From Asanoa sp. WMMD1127 (GTDB lineage: Bacteria; Actinomycetota; Actinomycetes; Mycobacteriales; Micromonosporaceae): a DNA stretch of 64,000 nt. Position 1 is the stretch's first letter. Each line of letters opens with the position of its first letter. The stretch is taken from positions 4,278,001 through 4,342,000 of the forward strand of contig NZ_JARUBP010000001.1 of the NCBI RefSeq assembly GCF_029626225.1, written 5' to 3'. The position numbers were made by a program, and so were the translations under genes. A model generated the notes under the pieces. That model saw nothing but the letters and a program-made list of their open reading frames with translations. It did not search any database and had not been told where the DNA came from. This document shows, in pieces, positions 25,986-34,304 of the stretch.

Positions 25986-26612
25986 TTAGGCGGCTACGGA
26001 CCAGGTGGCGCGGAAGGCGGCGGCTTCGCCGGCTAGCCAGCGTTCGACCTGGTCCGACTTGGTGGAGGGGTCGGGGTGGTGGGCTACGCCGCGGCGGAGG
26101 TCGACCAGGACCGGGTCGGCGTGGGGGAGGACCTGGTCCATGTGGCGGGACATCAGGTGGAGGGTGGCCATGATGGTTTCGCGGCTCGGGGGTTGTTCGT
26201 CCATGTGGAGGCGGACGGCTTCGGCGGTGCCGTCGGGGTGGCGGAGGCCGAAGTGCGGGTTGATCTTGACCGGGAGGTCGCCCAGCATGGCGATCGCGTC
26301 GCGGGTCTGGGCCAGCTCCGTGCCCTTTTCCAGGGTCGACAGGTAGGTCAGGGCGCCCGGTAGGAGGGCCTCGTAGAGGGGCTTCCAGCGGGGCTTGACC
26401 TCATTGACCACCGCGTGGAGGTGGCGGCCGGCGCCGTGGAAGGCGATGTCGCTTTTGAGGGCTTTGATGAGTTGGCCGTGTGGGTTGAAGCCGGAGCGGG
26501 ACTCGCGCTGCTTGCGGAGGCCGCCGACGAAAGTGGCCTTGGCCGGGCCCGTGCGGTCGACGTAGCGGGCGAACGCGAGAAGAGTGGCGTAAGGGACGGC
26601 GGGTGCGGTCAC
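25986..26612 (-). CDS. Hypothetical protein
   Basis: A 208-aa protein that I do not recognise. It is hydrophilic, with a lysine/arginine-rich N-terminal segment (KATFVGGLRKQRESRSGFNP), a mid region with HLHAVVNEVKPRWKPLY, and LPVKINPHFGLRHPDG. No signal peptide, membrane segment or known catalytic motif is evident. Normal codon bias supports a real gene. It lies upstream of degenerate copies of its own 3' end and shares a short promoter region with no divergent partner; the helicase gene upstream is on the same strand and is closed by a hairpin. Confidence 0.65.
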   Translation of the reverse strand: MTAPAVPYATLLAFARYVDRTGPAKATFVGGLRKQRESRSGFNPHGQLIKALKSDIAFHGAGRHLHAVVNEVKPRWKPLYEALLPGALTYLSTLEKGTELAQTRDAIAMLGDLPVKINPHFGLRHPDGTAEAVRLHMDEQPPSRETIMATLHLMSRHMDQVLPHADPVLVDLRRGVAHHPDPSTKSDQVERWLAGEAAAFRATWSVAA

Positions 26613-26644
26613 GTGGCCCTCCAGCTTCCAAGATCTCCGCTGGT

Positions 26645-26689
26645 CAGCGGCGATTTTCGTACACCTATTCTAATCGAAAGTCGCCGCTG
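26645..26689 (-). terminator. Hairpin at the 3' end of the helicase gene
   Basis: CAGCGGCGATTTTCG (26645-26659) and CGAAAGTCGCCGCTG (26675-26689) pair over 15 nt with one mismatch. The helicase stop codon (26670-26672) lies in the loop, so one arm is coding. It probably ends helicase transcription before the next minus-strand gene. Confidence 0.55.
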
Positions 26690-29189
26690 TGCCCACCCGC
26701 GTTACGGTCACCGAGGCGACTCCGGCGGCGTCCGAGGCCGCCAGGTCGACCGTGGCCTCGATGGCCCAGTCGTGATCGCCCTCCGGGTCGTCGAAGATCT
26801 GCCTGACCTCCCAGCGGTCCGGCTTCTCGTCGATCAGCAGCAGCGACGGGCCACGCGCGTCCGGCCCGACGCCGATGTCGGCGTACTCCTCGAAATAGGG
26901 AGAAAGCGCCGCGGCCCATTCCGCGGCCGTGAACCCGTCCGCGCCGTCCAGCTCGCCCAGCGACTCCCAGTCCCGCAGCGCCGCCAGCTCCACCCGCCGG
27001 AACAGCGCGTTGCGCACCAGGACCCGGAAGGCGCGGCGGTTGCGGGTCACGGCCGGCGGTGGGCGTTCGACATCCGAGACCGCCTCCTCCACCGACTGCG
27101 GATCGCGCAGCCGCTCCCACTCGTCGAGCAGGCTGGAGTCGACCTGGCGCACGAGCTCGCCGAGCCACTCGATCAGGTCCCACAGCTCCTCGGTGCGCGC
27201 GTCCTCGGGCACCGTCCGGCGCAGCGCGTGATAGGCGTCGGCCAGGTAGCGGAGCACCAACCCCTCGGACCGGGACAGTCCGTAGAACGACACGAACTCG
27301 CCGAACGTCATCGCCCGTTCGTACATGTCCCGGACCACCGACTTCGGCCGCAGCTCGTGGTCGGCGACCCAGGGATGGCCGCGGGCGTACATGTCGTAGG
27401 CGTCTTGGAGCAGCGCCGCCAGGGGCCGCGGATAGGTCACGTCCTCGAGCAGCGTCATCCGCTCCTCGTACTCGATGCCCTCCGCCTTCATCGCCGCCAC
27501 GGCCTCACCGCGGGCCTTGTGCTGCTGCGCCGACAACACCTGCCGTGGGTCGTCCAGAGTGGACTCGATGACCGACAGCGCGTCGAGGAAGTAATCCGGG
27601 GACTCCCGGTCCAGCAGCTCGATCGCCGCCAGCGCGAACGGCGACAGAGGCTGGTTCAGCGCGAAGTCGGCCTGCAGGTCGACGGTCAACCGCACGGTGC
27701 GCCCGGCCGCGTCCGGCGGGTCCACCCGCTCCACGACACCACCGGCCAGCAACGCCCGGTAGATGGCGATGGCGCGGCGGATGTGCCGCCGTTGCGCGGC
27801 CGGCTCCTCGTGGTTGTCGGTCAGCAGGTGCCGCATGGCGGCGAACGGGTCGCCGTGCCGGCCGATGACGTTGAGCAGCATCGCGTGCGAGACGTGGAAC
27901 GACGACTGCAGCGGCTCGGGCTCCGCCTCGACCAGCCGGTCGAACGTCGGCCGTCCCCAACCCACCGTGCCGTCCGGTGGCTTCTTCTTGACCACCTTGC
28001 GCCGCTTGCGAGGGTCGTCGCCAGCCTTCGCCAGCGCCCGCTCGTTGTCGATCACGTGCTCGGGTGCCTGCACCACCACCGTGCCGACGGTGTCGAACCC
28101 GGCCCGCCCCGCCCGGCCGGCGATCTGGTGGAACTCGCGCGCCTTCAGCAGCCGCACCCGCGTGCCGTCGTATTTGGACAGTCCCGTGAAAAGGACCGTC
28201 CGGATCGGCACGTTGATGCCGACGCCGAGCGTGTCGGTGCCGCAGATCACCTTGAGCAGCCCGGCCTGGGCCAGCGTCTCCACCAGCCGGCGGTAGCGCG
28301 GCAGCATTCCGGCGTGGTGCACGCCGATCCCGTGCCGCACCAGCCGCGACAGCACGCGACCGAAACCGGCCGAGAACCGGAAGTTGCCGATGGCGGCGGC
28401 GATCGCGTCCTTCTCGGCCCGCGTCGCCACGTTGACGGAGGTCAGCGCCGAGGCCCGCTCGAGCGCGGCGGCCTGGGTGAAGTGCACGACGTACACCGGC
28501 GCCTGCCGGGTCTCCAGCAGCTCGGAGAGCGTCTCGTGCAGGGGAGTGACCGCGTAGGAGTAGAGCAGCGGTACCGGCCGCTCGACCGACTTGACCACCG
28601 AGGTGGGTCGTCCGGTGCGCCGGGTCAGGTCGCTCTCGAACCGCGACACGTCGCCGAGCGTCGCCGACATCAGCAGGAACTGCGTGTGCGGCAGCTCGAT
28701 CAGCGGCACCTGCCAGGCCCAGCCCCGGTCCGGCTCCGCGTAGAAGTGGAACTCGTCCATCACGACCTGACCGACATCGGCGTACGCCCCGTCGCGCAGC
28801 GCGATGTTGGCCAGGATCTCCGCGGTGCAGCAGATGATCGGCGCGGTCTCGTTGACCGCCGCGTCGCCGGTCAGCATGCCGACGTTGTGCGCGCCGAAGA
28901 TCCGGCACAGGTCGAAGAACTTCTCCGAGACCAGGGCCTTGATCGGCGCGGTGTAGAAGGTGCGCCGCCCGGTGGCGAACGCCGCGAAGTGGGCGCCGGT
29001 CGCCACCAGCGACTTCCCGGAGCCGGTCGGCGTGTTGAGGATGACGTTGGCGTCGGAGACCAGCTCGATCAACGCCTCTTCCTGGTGGGGATAGAGGGTC
29101 AACCCGCGCTCGCCGGCCCAGGCCGCGAACGCCTCGAACAGGTTGTCGGGGGTGACCTCGGCGGGCACCAGGTCCGCGAGGGTCGTCAC
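26670..29189 (-). CDS. DEAD/DEAH-box helicase (DUF3516-type, Ski2-like)
   Basis: An 839-aa superfamily 2 helicase. Motif I TPTGSGKS (about 53-60), motif II DEFH in VVMDEFHFY, motif III MSATLGD and motif VI QIAGRAGRAGFD are present, with a long C-terminal region of the DUF3516 type found in actinobacterial helicases. DEFH replaces the usual DEAD/DEVH box, as is common in this group. A role in RNA processing is likely but unproven. The GTG start at 29189 overlaps the trmB stop (GTGA), so it is translated as part of the trmB transcript. Confidence 0.86.
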   Translation of the reverse strand: MTTLADLVPAEVTPDNLFEAFAAWAGERGLTLYPHQEEALIELVSDANVILNTPTGSGKSLVATGAHFAAFATGRRTFYTAPIKALVSEKFFDLCRIFGAHNVGMLTGDAAVNETAPIICCTAEILANIALRDGAYADVGQVVMDEFHFYAEPDRGWAWQVPLIELPHTQFLLMSATLGDVSRFESDLTRRTGRPTSVVKSVERPVPLLYSYAVTPLHETLSELLETRQAPVYVVHFTQAAALERASALTSVNVATRAEKDAIAAAIGNFRFSAGFGRVLSRLVRHGIGVHHAGMLPRYRRLVETLAQAGLLKVICGTDTLGVGINVPIRTVLFTGLSKYDGTRVRLLKAREFHQIAGRAGRAGFDTVGTVVVQAPEHVIDNERALAKAGDDPRKRRKVVKKKPPDGTVGWGRPTFDRLVEAEPEPLQSSFHVSHAMLLNVIGRHGDPFAAMRHLLTDNHEEPAAQRRHIRRAIAIYRALLAGGVVERVDPPDAAGRTVRLTVDLQADFALNQPLSPFALAAIELLDRESPDYFLDALSVIESTLDDPRQVLSAQQHKARGEAVAAMKAEGIEYEERMTLLEDVTYPRPLAALLQDAYDMYARGHPWVADHELRPKSVVRDMYERAMTFGEFVSFYGLSRSEGLVLRYLADAYHALRRTVPEDARTEELWDLIEWLGELVRQVDSSLLDEWERLRDPQSVEEAVSDVERPPPAVTRNRRAFRVLVRNALFRRVELAALRDWESLGELDGADGFTAAEWAAALSPYFEEYADIGVGPDARGPSLLLIDEKPDRWEVRQIFDDPEGDHDWAIEATVDLAASDAAGVASVTVTRVGTAATFD

Positions 29190-29872
29190 GCCGCGCGCCT
29201 GCGGAAGACCAGGTCGAACACGTCGCGTCCCTGCCGGGCGGCCCGTCGTTCGAAGTGGGTGACGGCCCGGTGCGCCGGCCGGGGCGCGTAACCGTCGGTC
29301 GTGTTCACCAGTTCGGGGTCGGCCGAGAGGGTCGACAACATCGAGTCGGCGTACGGCGCCCAGTCGGTGGCGCAGTGCAGTACGCCAGTGCCCGGGGCCA
29401 ACCGGGACCGCAGCAGCGCGACGTGCGCCGGCTGGATGATCCGCCGCTTGTGGTGCTTGAGCTTGGGCCACGGGTCGGGGAAGAAGACGTGGATCGCGTC
29501 GAGGCGGTCCGGCGGCAGCATCTGCCGCACGAGGTCGAGCGCGTCGCCGCGGGCGATCCGCACGTTGGTCAGCCCGCGCGCCTCGATGTGGCTGAGCAGC
29601 GACGCGATGCCGGGAACGTGCACCTCGACGGCCAGGTAGTCCCGGTCCGGATCGGCCGCCGCCATCGCCGCGGTCGCGTCACCCATGCCGGAGCCGATCT
29701 CCACCACCAGCGGCGCGGTGCGGCCGAACAGGGCGGCCGCGTCCAACGGCGCCGCGGACACCGGCACGCCGAAGGACGGCCAGAGGCGGGACAGCGCATC
29801 GTGATGCCGATCACCCATCCGCCCGCCACGGTTGTGGAAGGTCCGGATATGGGCGACAGCGATAGCACTCAC
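29186..29872 (-). CDS. trmB: tRNA (guanine-N7-)-methyltransferase
   Basis: Uses S-adenosylmethionine to methylate N7 of G46 in the variable loop of tRNA. The 228-aa protein carries the SAM site VVEIGSGMGD, the family motif VFFPDPWPKLKHHKRRI, and the N-terminal IRTFHNRGGRM that is conserved in TrmB proteins. That motif supports the upstream GTG start at 29872 rather than the later methionine. It is followed by the DUF3516 helicase through a GTGA overlap. Confidence 0.93.
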   Translation of the reverse strand: MSAIAVAHIRTFHNRGGRMGDRHHDALSRLWPSFGVPVSAAPLDAAALFGRTAPLVVEIGSGMGDATAAMAAADPDRDYLAVEVHVPGIASLLSHIEARGLTNVRIARGDALDLVRQMLPPDRLDAIHVFFPDPWPKLKHHKRRIIQPAHVALLRSRLAPGTGVLHCATDWAPYADSMLSTLSADPELVNTTDGYAPRPAHRAVTHFERRAARQGRDVFDLVFRRRAA

Positions 29873-29945
29873 CGAGCGATTTTGTCAGGTGTCGCGTCGG
29901 CGCTCCAAATGCGACAATCGACGCACGGGCGGCAGGGAGGTCAAG

Positions 29946-30497
29946 ATGTCCGGTCGTCGGGCGCTGGCAACAATCGCATTGGTCGGGTGGCTCGTGGTCG
30001 TCACCGGTGGGCCGGCGCTGGCGGCGCCCGCGCCGACACCGACCCCGACGACCGAGCCGGTTCCGGCGGGGGTGTTCCTCGAGCTCACCCCCAGCACGGT
30101 CGCGGCCGGCTACCTCGTCGGCATCAAGGCGAGCTGCACCGACGCCGACGACGACCCGCCGGGCGACACCGAGGCGGCGACCGTCGACTCGACCGCCTTC
30201 GACGAGGTCACCGTCGAGCCGCAGTTCGGGCACCTGACCGGCACGGTCACCATCCCGGCCGACACCCGGGCGCGCTCCTACCGGGTCGTGCTCGACTGCC
30301 CGGGCTTCATGGGCGGCACCGCCGAGACCAACCTCAACGTGCTCAACGACAGCCGGCCCAGCCGCGGCCCGGCGACCGGGTTCGGGGGCACGGCCGGCGA
30401 CGACGACAGCACCCTCGTGCTGACCGGCGGCGTCACCGCGCTCGCGGCCGGCCTGGTGCTGGCGGTGGTCACCCTGCGCCGGCGCCGCGCCGCGTAG
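29946..30497 (+). CDS. Secreted, membrane-anchored protein; probable partner of the downstream sortase
   Basis: A 183-aa protein with an N-terminal signal peptide (MSGRRALATIALVGWLVVV to about residue 30), a threonine/proline linker, a beta-sandwich-like middle domain and a C-terminal hydrophobic helix followed by RRRRAA. That tail arrangement is like a sortase sorting signal, but no LPXTG is present. The motif before the helix is RGPATGFGGTAG. GGGAGG 5 nt before the ATG at 29946 fixes the start. The class F sortase gene begins 2 nt after its stop. Confidence 0.8.
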   Translation: MSGRRALATIALVGWLVVVTGGPALAAPAPTPTPTTEPVPAGVFLELTPSTVAAGYLVGIKASCTDADDDPPGDTEAATVDSTAFDEVTVEPQFGHLTGTVTIPADTRARSYRVVLDCPGFMGGTAETNLNVLNDSRPSRGPATGFGGTAGDDDSTLVLTGGVTALAAGLVLAVVTLRRRRAA

Positions 30498-30499
30498 CG

Positions 30500-31102
30500 A
30501 TGGGCAAGGGCAGGCTCAGCGGCCCGCTGGCGGTGATGCTGATCGCCGTCGGTGGGCTCGCCACGTTCGCCGGGATCCTCCAGAAGGGCGGTTTCGGCCC
30601 TGACGACGTGCCGCCGCCCGGCCGGTTCCCGGTGATGGAGCCCAGCCGGCCGGTCGAGATCCGGATCCCGTCGCTCAAGGTCGACGCGCCCGTCCACGAC
30701 GTGGGCCTGGCCGACGACGGGTCGATCGAGGTGCCGTCGCTCGGCAGGCACAACCAGGCCGGCTGGTTCGAGAACAGCCCGACACCGGGGCAATATGGCC
30801 CCGCGGTGCTGGTCGGGCACGCCGACACCCGCACCGGCCCGTCGATCTTCCACGACCTGGCCAAGGTACGACCCGGCGCGCGCGTCGAGGTCGTCCGGCG
30901 CGACGACTCGGTGGCCGTCTTCGAGGTCAACTCGGTGGAGAGATACAAGAAGGCCGACCAGCCGATCGACAAGATCTACGCGGACTTCAGCCGCCCCGCG
31001 CTGCGCCTGATCACCTGCGGCGGCGAGTTCAAGGGCGGCAGCACCGGCTACGTCGACAACATCATCGTCTTCGCCTCGCTGGTCGAGGCCAGGGACGACT
31101 AG
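30500..31102 (+). CDS. Class F sortase
   Basis: A 200-aa membrane-anchored transpeptidase with one N-terminal hydrophobic helix (about 8-25) and a sortase beta-barrel. Catalytic residues are visible: His107 in LVGHADT and Cys173 in LITCGG. IPSLKVDAPVHDVG near residue 57 is the characteristic sortase start strand. Sortases of this class are actinobacterial, and their substrates are poorly known. The gene lies 2 nt after the membrane-anchored protein, which is the obvious candidate substrate, and its stop overlaps that of xthA (tail to tail). Confidence 0.9.
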   Translation: MGKGRLSGPLAVMLIAVGGLATFAGILQKGGFGPDDVPPPGRFPVMEPSRPVEIRIPSLKVDAPVHDVGLADDGSIEVPSLGRHNQAGWFENSPTPGQYGPAVLVGHADTRTGPSIFHDLAKVRPGARVEVVRRDDSVAVFEVNSVERYKKADQPIDKIYADFSRPALRLITCGGEFKGGSTGYVDNIIVFASLVEARDD

Positions 31103-31869
31103 AAGTCGACGATGATCGGCGCGTGGTCGGACGGACCTTTGCCCTTGCGGGCCTCCCGGTCGACCACGGCCGCCTCGACCCGGTCGGCCAGCGCGGGTGT
31201 CGCGTACACCAGGTCGATGCGCATGCCCTTGTTCTGGTGGAACATCCCGGCCCGGTAGTCCCAGTAGGTGAAGGGGAACGGGCCCTTCATCGGGGTGGGC
31301 ACCACGTCCCGCAGGCCGGTGTCGAGCAGCGCGGCCAACGCCGCCCGCTCCGGGGCCGTCACGTGCGTGGAGCCCACGAACACCGAGCGGTCCCAGACGT
31401 CGGCGTCGGTCGGGGCCACGTTGAAGTCGCCGCAGACGGCCAGGTCGCCGCCGCCGGCCAGGTCGGCGGCCACCGCGTCGCGCAGGGCCGCCAACCAGGC
31501 CAGCTTGTATTGGTAGTGCGGGTCGTCCGGCGTACGCCCGTTGGGCACGTAGATCGACCAGACCCGCACTCCGCCGCAGGTCGCCGAGATCGCCCGGGTC
31601 TCCGGGTCGGGGAAGCCGGGCTCGCCGGGGAAGCCGCGCACCACGTCGTCGACGCCGACCCGGGAGAGGATGGCCACCCCGTTCCACCGGCCGTCGACGT
31701 GCGTGGCCGCGGTGTAACCCAGTTCACCCACCTGCTCCGTGGGGAACTGCTCGGTGGTCGACTTCACCTCCTGGAGGCAGACGACATCGGGCTTCTTGTC
31801 GTCGAGCCAGGCCAGCAGGCGCGGCTCGCGCGCCTTGACGGAGTTGACGTTCCAGGTGGCGAGTCGCAT
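31099..31869 (-). CDS. xthA: Exodeoxyribonuclease III
   Basis: AP endonuclease and 3'-5' exonuclease of base excision repair (256 aa, normal length). Metal and catalytic motifs are complete: ATWNVNSVKAR (4-14), CLQEVK with the metal-binding Glu, YVPNGR, GDFNVAP and the terminal SDHAPI. Its ATG follows the PAC2 gene by 3 nt, so the two form an operon. The 3' end overlaps the convergent sortase gene by 4 nt. Confidence 0.95.
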   Translation of the reverse strand: MRLATWNVNSVKAREPRLLAWLDDKKPDVVCLQEVKSTTEQFPTEQVGELGYTAATHVDGRWNGVAILSRVGVDDVVRGFPGEPGFPDPETRAISATCGGVRVWSIYVPNGRTPDDPHYQYKLAWLAALRDAVAADLAGGGDLAVCGDFNVAPTDADVWDRSVFVGSTHVTAPERAALAALLDTGLRDVVPTPMKGPFPFTYWDYRAGMFHQNKGMRIDLVYATPALADRVEAAVVDREARKGKGPSDHAPIIVDF

Positions 31870-31872
31870 GGG

Positions 31873-32793
31873 TCAGGTCCCCGGGTTGTCGCCCGGCCGG
31901 GGCTGGGAGGCGAGGAACCGCTCCAGCTCGGCGCCGAGCTCGTCGGCGGTGGGCAGTGGGCCGGTCTGCGGGCCGAGCAGGTTGTTGCCGGACCGGCCGC
32001 GGTTGAAGGCGTCATATTGCTCTTCCAGCGCCTGGACCACGCCGGCCGCGTCGTTGGTCTCCTCGACCTGGCGGTCGATGTCGACCCGGACCGCCTCGGC
32101 CGCCGTCCGCAGCCCCTCGGTGGGCAGCAGCAGCCCGGTGGTGCGGGACACGGAGGAGAGCAGCACCTCGGCGGCCGCCGGGTATTCGGCCTGGGAGACG
32201 TAGTGCGGCACGTGGGCGGCGAACCCGATCGCGTCGCGGCCGGCCTGGCCGAGCCGGAACTCGAGCAGGTGGCCCGCGCTGCCCGGCACCTGCACCCGCT
32301 GGAGCCAGGGCTCGTAGCCGCCGATCAGCTCGCGCCGGGTGGCGTGCGCGGTGACGCCGGCGGGGCGGGTGTGCGGCACCGCCATCGGGATCGAGTTGAG
32401 GCCGATGGTGACGCCCACCCGGAAGCGCTCGATCAGCGCCATGACGGCCTTGGTGAACCGTTCCCAGTGCAGATCGGGCTCGGGGCCGCCGAGCATCAGA
32501 TAAGGAGTGCCGGCGTCGTCACGGAGCATGCGGAGCTCGAGCACCGGGTCGGCGTACTCTTCCCAGTGGTCCTCCACGAAGATCATCGGGGGGCGCCGGG
32601 ACCGGTAGTCGAGCAGCTGGTCGATGTCGAAGGTCGCGACGACGCGGCTTTCGGTCGTGGCCAGGAGATGTTCGCGGGCGAGCCGGGTGGCGTTGCCGGC
32701 GTCGACGAAGCCGGACAGCGTCTGGATCAGCACCGGCTCGCCCAGGTCGGGCAGGTCGCCGGAAAGCTCGTAGAGCGCGTGCGGATCGAGCAC
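31873..32793 (-). CDS. PAC2 (proteasome assembly chaperone-like) family protein
   Basis: A 306-aa protein of the PAC2 family, named for eukaryotic proteasome assembly chaperones; the bacterial proteins have no settled function. LDPHALYELSGDLPDLGEPV at the N-terminus and the glycine-rich GFVDAGNATRLAREHLL are typical. The GTG at 32793 is chosen because the strong AGGAGGAAGG lies upstream at suitable distance and the protein family normally starts with this LDPH segment. A longer frame to 32859 adds 22 unconserved residues. It is the upstream gene of the xthA operon. Confidence 0.84.
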   Translation of the reverse strand: MLDPHALYELSGDLPDLGEPVLIQTLSGFVDAGNATRLAREHLLATTESRVVATFDIDQLLDYRSRRPPMIFVEDHWEEYADPVLELRMLRDDAGTPYLMLGGPEPDLHWERFTKAVMALIERFRVGVTIGLNSIPMAVPHTRPAGVTAHATRRELIGGYEPWLQRVQVPGSAGHLLEFRLGQAGRDAIGFAAHVPHYVSQAEYPAAAEVLLSSVSRTTGLLLPTEGLRTAAEAVRVDIDRQVEETNDAAGVVQALEEQYDAFNRGRSGNNLLGPQTGPLPTADELGAELERFLASQPRPGDNPGT

Positions 32794-33203
32794 CGCGGTC
32801 CTTCCTCCTTGAGTGGTGACAGGTTCCGTAGGGGGAACCACGCGTCCATCTTCCTGCATTCCGGCAGCGGCTGACGTGAGGCCGGTCCGCGCTTCGCGCG
32901 AGTGGTCATTTCTATACGCAGAGTAGTCACTTGACGACGGGAGCGGCGTCGTGGGGCGGCCGGCGGAGGGTCGGATCGGCCGAACGGAGGACCCGATCGA
33001 TGGTCACGGTACGTGTAGTCAATACCGGACGAAAGCCCGCAAGGATGCCCACCACAGCCTGATTTCCGACTTGCCTCTTACGCGTGGCTATGTGCGGGCA
33101 GTGAGCGCCCGATATCGACTGACCGATTAGGTATTCGGCTTTTGTGGCAACAGCCACTAAATAACAGTGGGTAATCGGCTTGGCGTCTGCCTAGCCTCGT
33201 CCA
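32794..33203. other. 410-bp intergenic region between divergent genes
   Basis: No convincing gene. The right half is AT-richer than its surroundings and has small hairpins such as GTGGC-aaca-GCCAC (33144-33157). TAGCCT at 33192-33197 lies 6 nt before the ATG of the lysozyme-like gene, consistent with leaderless transcription. No consensus of the c-di-AMP (ydaO) riboswitch that often precedes such genes was found. A 76-codon minus-strand frame (32927-33157) has no supporting features. Confidence 0.5.
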
Positions 33204-34247
33204 ATGCGTGACGACCACACCCTCGAGAACGAGAACGGCGCCGCTACCCCCGCGGACCGTTCAGCCGAAACCCCCACCACCGAACGGACCACCGGCGCCC
33301 GCCGCCTCCAGGAGCGGCTCGCCCGCACCGCCGGCTCGATCAAGACCAGCCCGTACGCCGAGCGTGCGGCCGGCATGTGGACCGCTTCCCGGGACCGCAT
33401 GACCGCCCTGCCCGCGTACGACAAGATGCGCGGTGTCCTGAACGAGCGCGGCCCCGCGCGGGTCGCGATCGCGGGCGGCGTCCTGGCCGCCGTCGGCGTG
33501 GCCGCCGCGGCCGGCACGGCCGCCGCCACCTCGGGCGACCACTCGGACACCCGGGCCACCAGCGCCGCCGTCGCGGCCGTGGACTCGGCCAAGAAGGCCG
33601 AGATCAGCCACTTCCCGACGGCCCCGCCGGTTTCGGGCGGCGACCACTCGGCCGCCGGCCAGCACGCCGGTGGCTCGAAGGGCGCCGACAAGCCGACCCC
33701 GTCGGTGGAGAAGCCGCAGGGCGAGCGCAAGGCCGCCCACGACAAGAGCGAGAAGAAGAGCGAGAAGCGGGCCGAGAAGAAGGCCGCCAAGTCCGTGCGC
33801 CCGACCCAGCCGAAGCCGGTCATGGGCCTGAGCCAGACCCAGATGAACAACGCCATGCAGATCGTCAAGGCCGCCGAGAAGCGCGGCATGGGCGAGCGCG
33901 GCGCGGTCATCGCCGTGGCGACCTCGATGCAGGAGAGCCAGCTGCTCAACCTGGCCAGCACCGCGGTGCCGGAGTCCTACGACTACCACCACGAGGGTCA
34001 GGGCTCCGACCACGACTCGGTCGGCCTGTTCCAGCAGCGGTCGACGTCGGGCTGGGGTTCGGTCAAGAACCTGATGAACCCGTCGTACTCGGCCGGCGCC
34101 TTCCTCGACGCCCTGAAGCAGGTGCCGAACTGGGACGACATGCCGCTGACGGCCGCCGCCCAGACGGTGCAGGTGTCGGCGTTCCCCGACGCCTACGCCC
34201 AGCACGAGTACCGCGCGACCCAGGTCGTCGAAGCCCTGATGAAGTGA
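33204..34247 (+). CDS. Membrane-anchored lysozyme-like/transglycosylase-like protein
   Basis: A 347-aa protein with an acidic-polar N-terminus, one hydrophobic segment (about 90-110, VAIAGGVLAAVGVAAAAGTA), then a long lysine/glutamate-rich linker (about 150-200) and a C-terminal lysozyme-superfamily-like domain from about 208 (GLSQTQMNNAMQIVKAAEK, then AVIAVATSMQESQLLNLAS with a candidate catalytic glutamate, and VGLFQQRSTSGWG). This domain is frequent in actinobacterial cell-wall hydrolases. It is probably extracellular and acts on peptidoglycan. The upstream region is long (410 bp), consistent with regulated expression. Confidence 0.78.
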   Translation: MRDDHTLENENGAATPADRSAETPTTERTTGARRLQERLARTAGSIKTSPYAERAAGMWTASRDRMTALPAYDKMRGVLNERGPARVAIAGGVLAAVGVAAAAGTAAATSGDHSDTRATSAAVAAVDSAKKAEISHFPTAPPVSGGDHSAAGQHAGGSKGADKPTPSVEKPQGERKAAHDKSEKKSEKRAEKKAAKSVRPTQPKPVMGLSQTQMNNAMQIVKAAEKRGMGERGAVIAVATSMQESQLLNLASTAVPESYDYHHEGQGSDHDSVGLFQQRSTSGWGSVKNLMNPSYSAGAFLDALKQVPNWDDMPLTAAAQTVQVSAFPDAYAQHEYRATQVVEALMK

Positions 34248-34304
34248 CCGCAAGGCGGCTCGCCGCGGAGCGGCTAGCCGGCTGAGGACGGGTCAGATAG
34301 CTCG

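Noticed and set aside
25577-26173. Plus-strand reading frames rich in Gly/Arg/Trp near 25.6-26.2 kb
   Set aside because: No ribosome binding site, no domain, and the sequence is explained by degenerate repeats of a minus-strand gene's 3' end.
32794-33203. c-di-AMP (ydaO-type) riboswitch before the lysozyme-like gene
   Set aside because: Such riboswitches are common before cell-wall hydrolase genes, but the conserved GGGGGACCC and GGGTGAATC blocks are absent.
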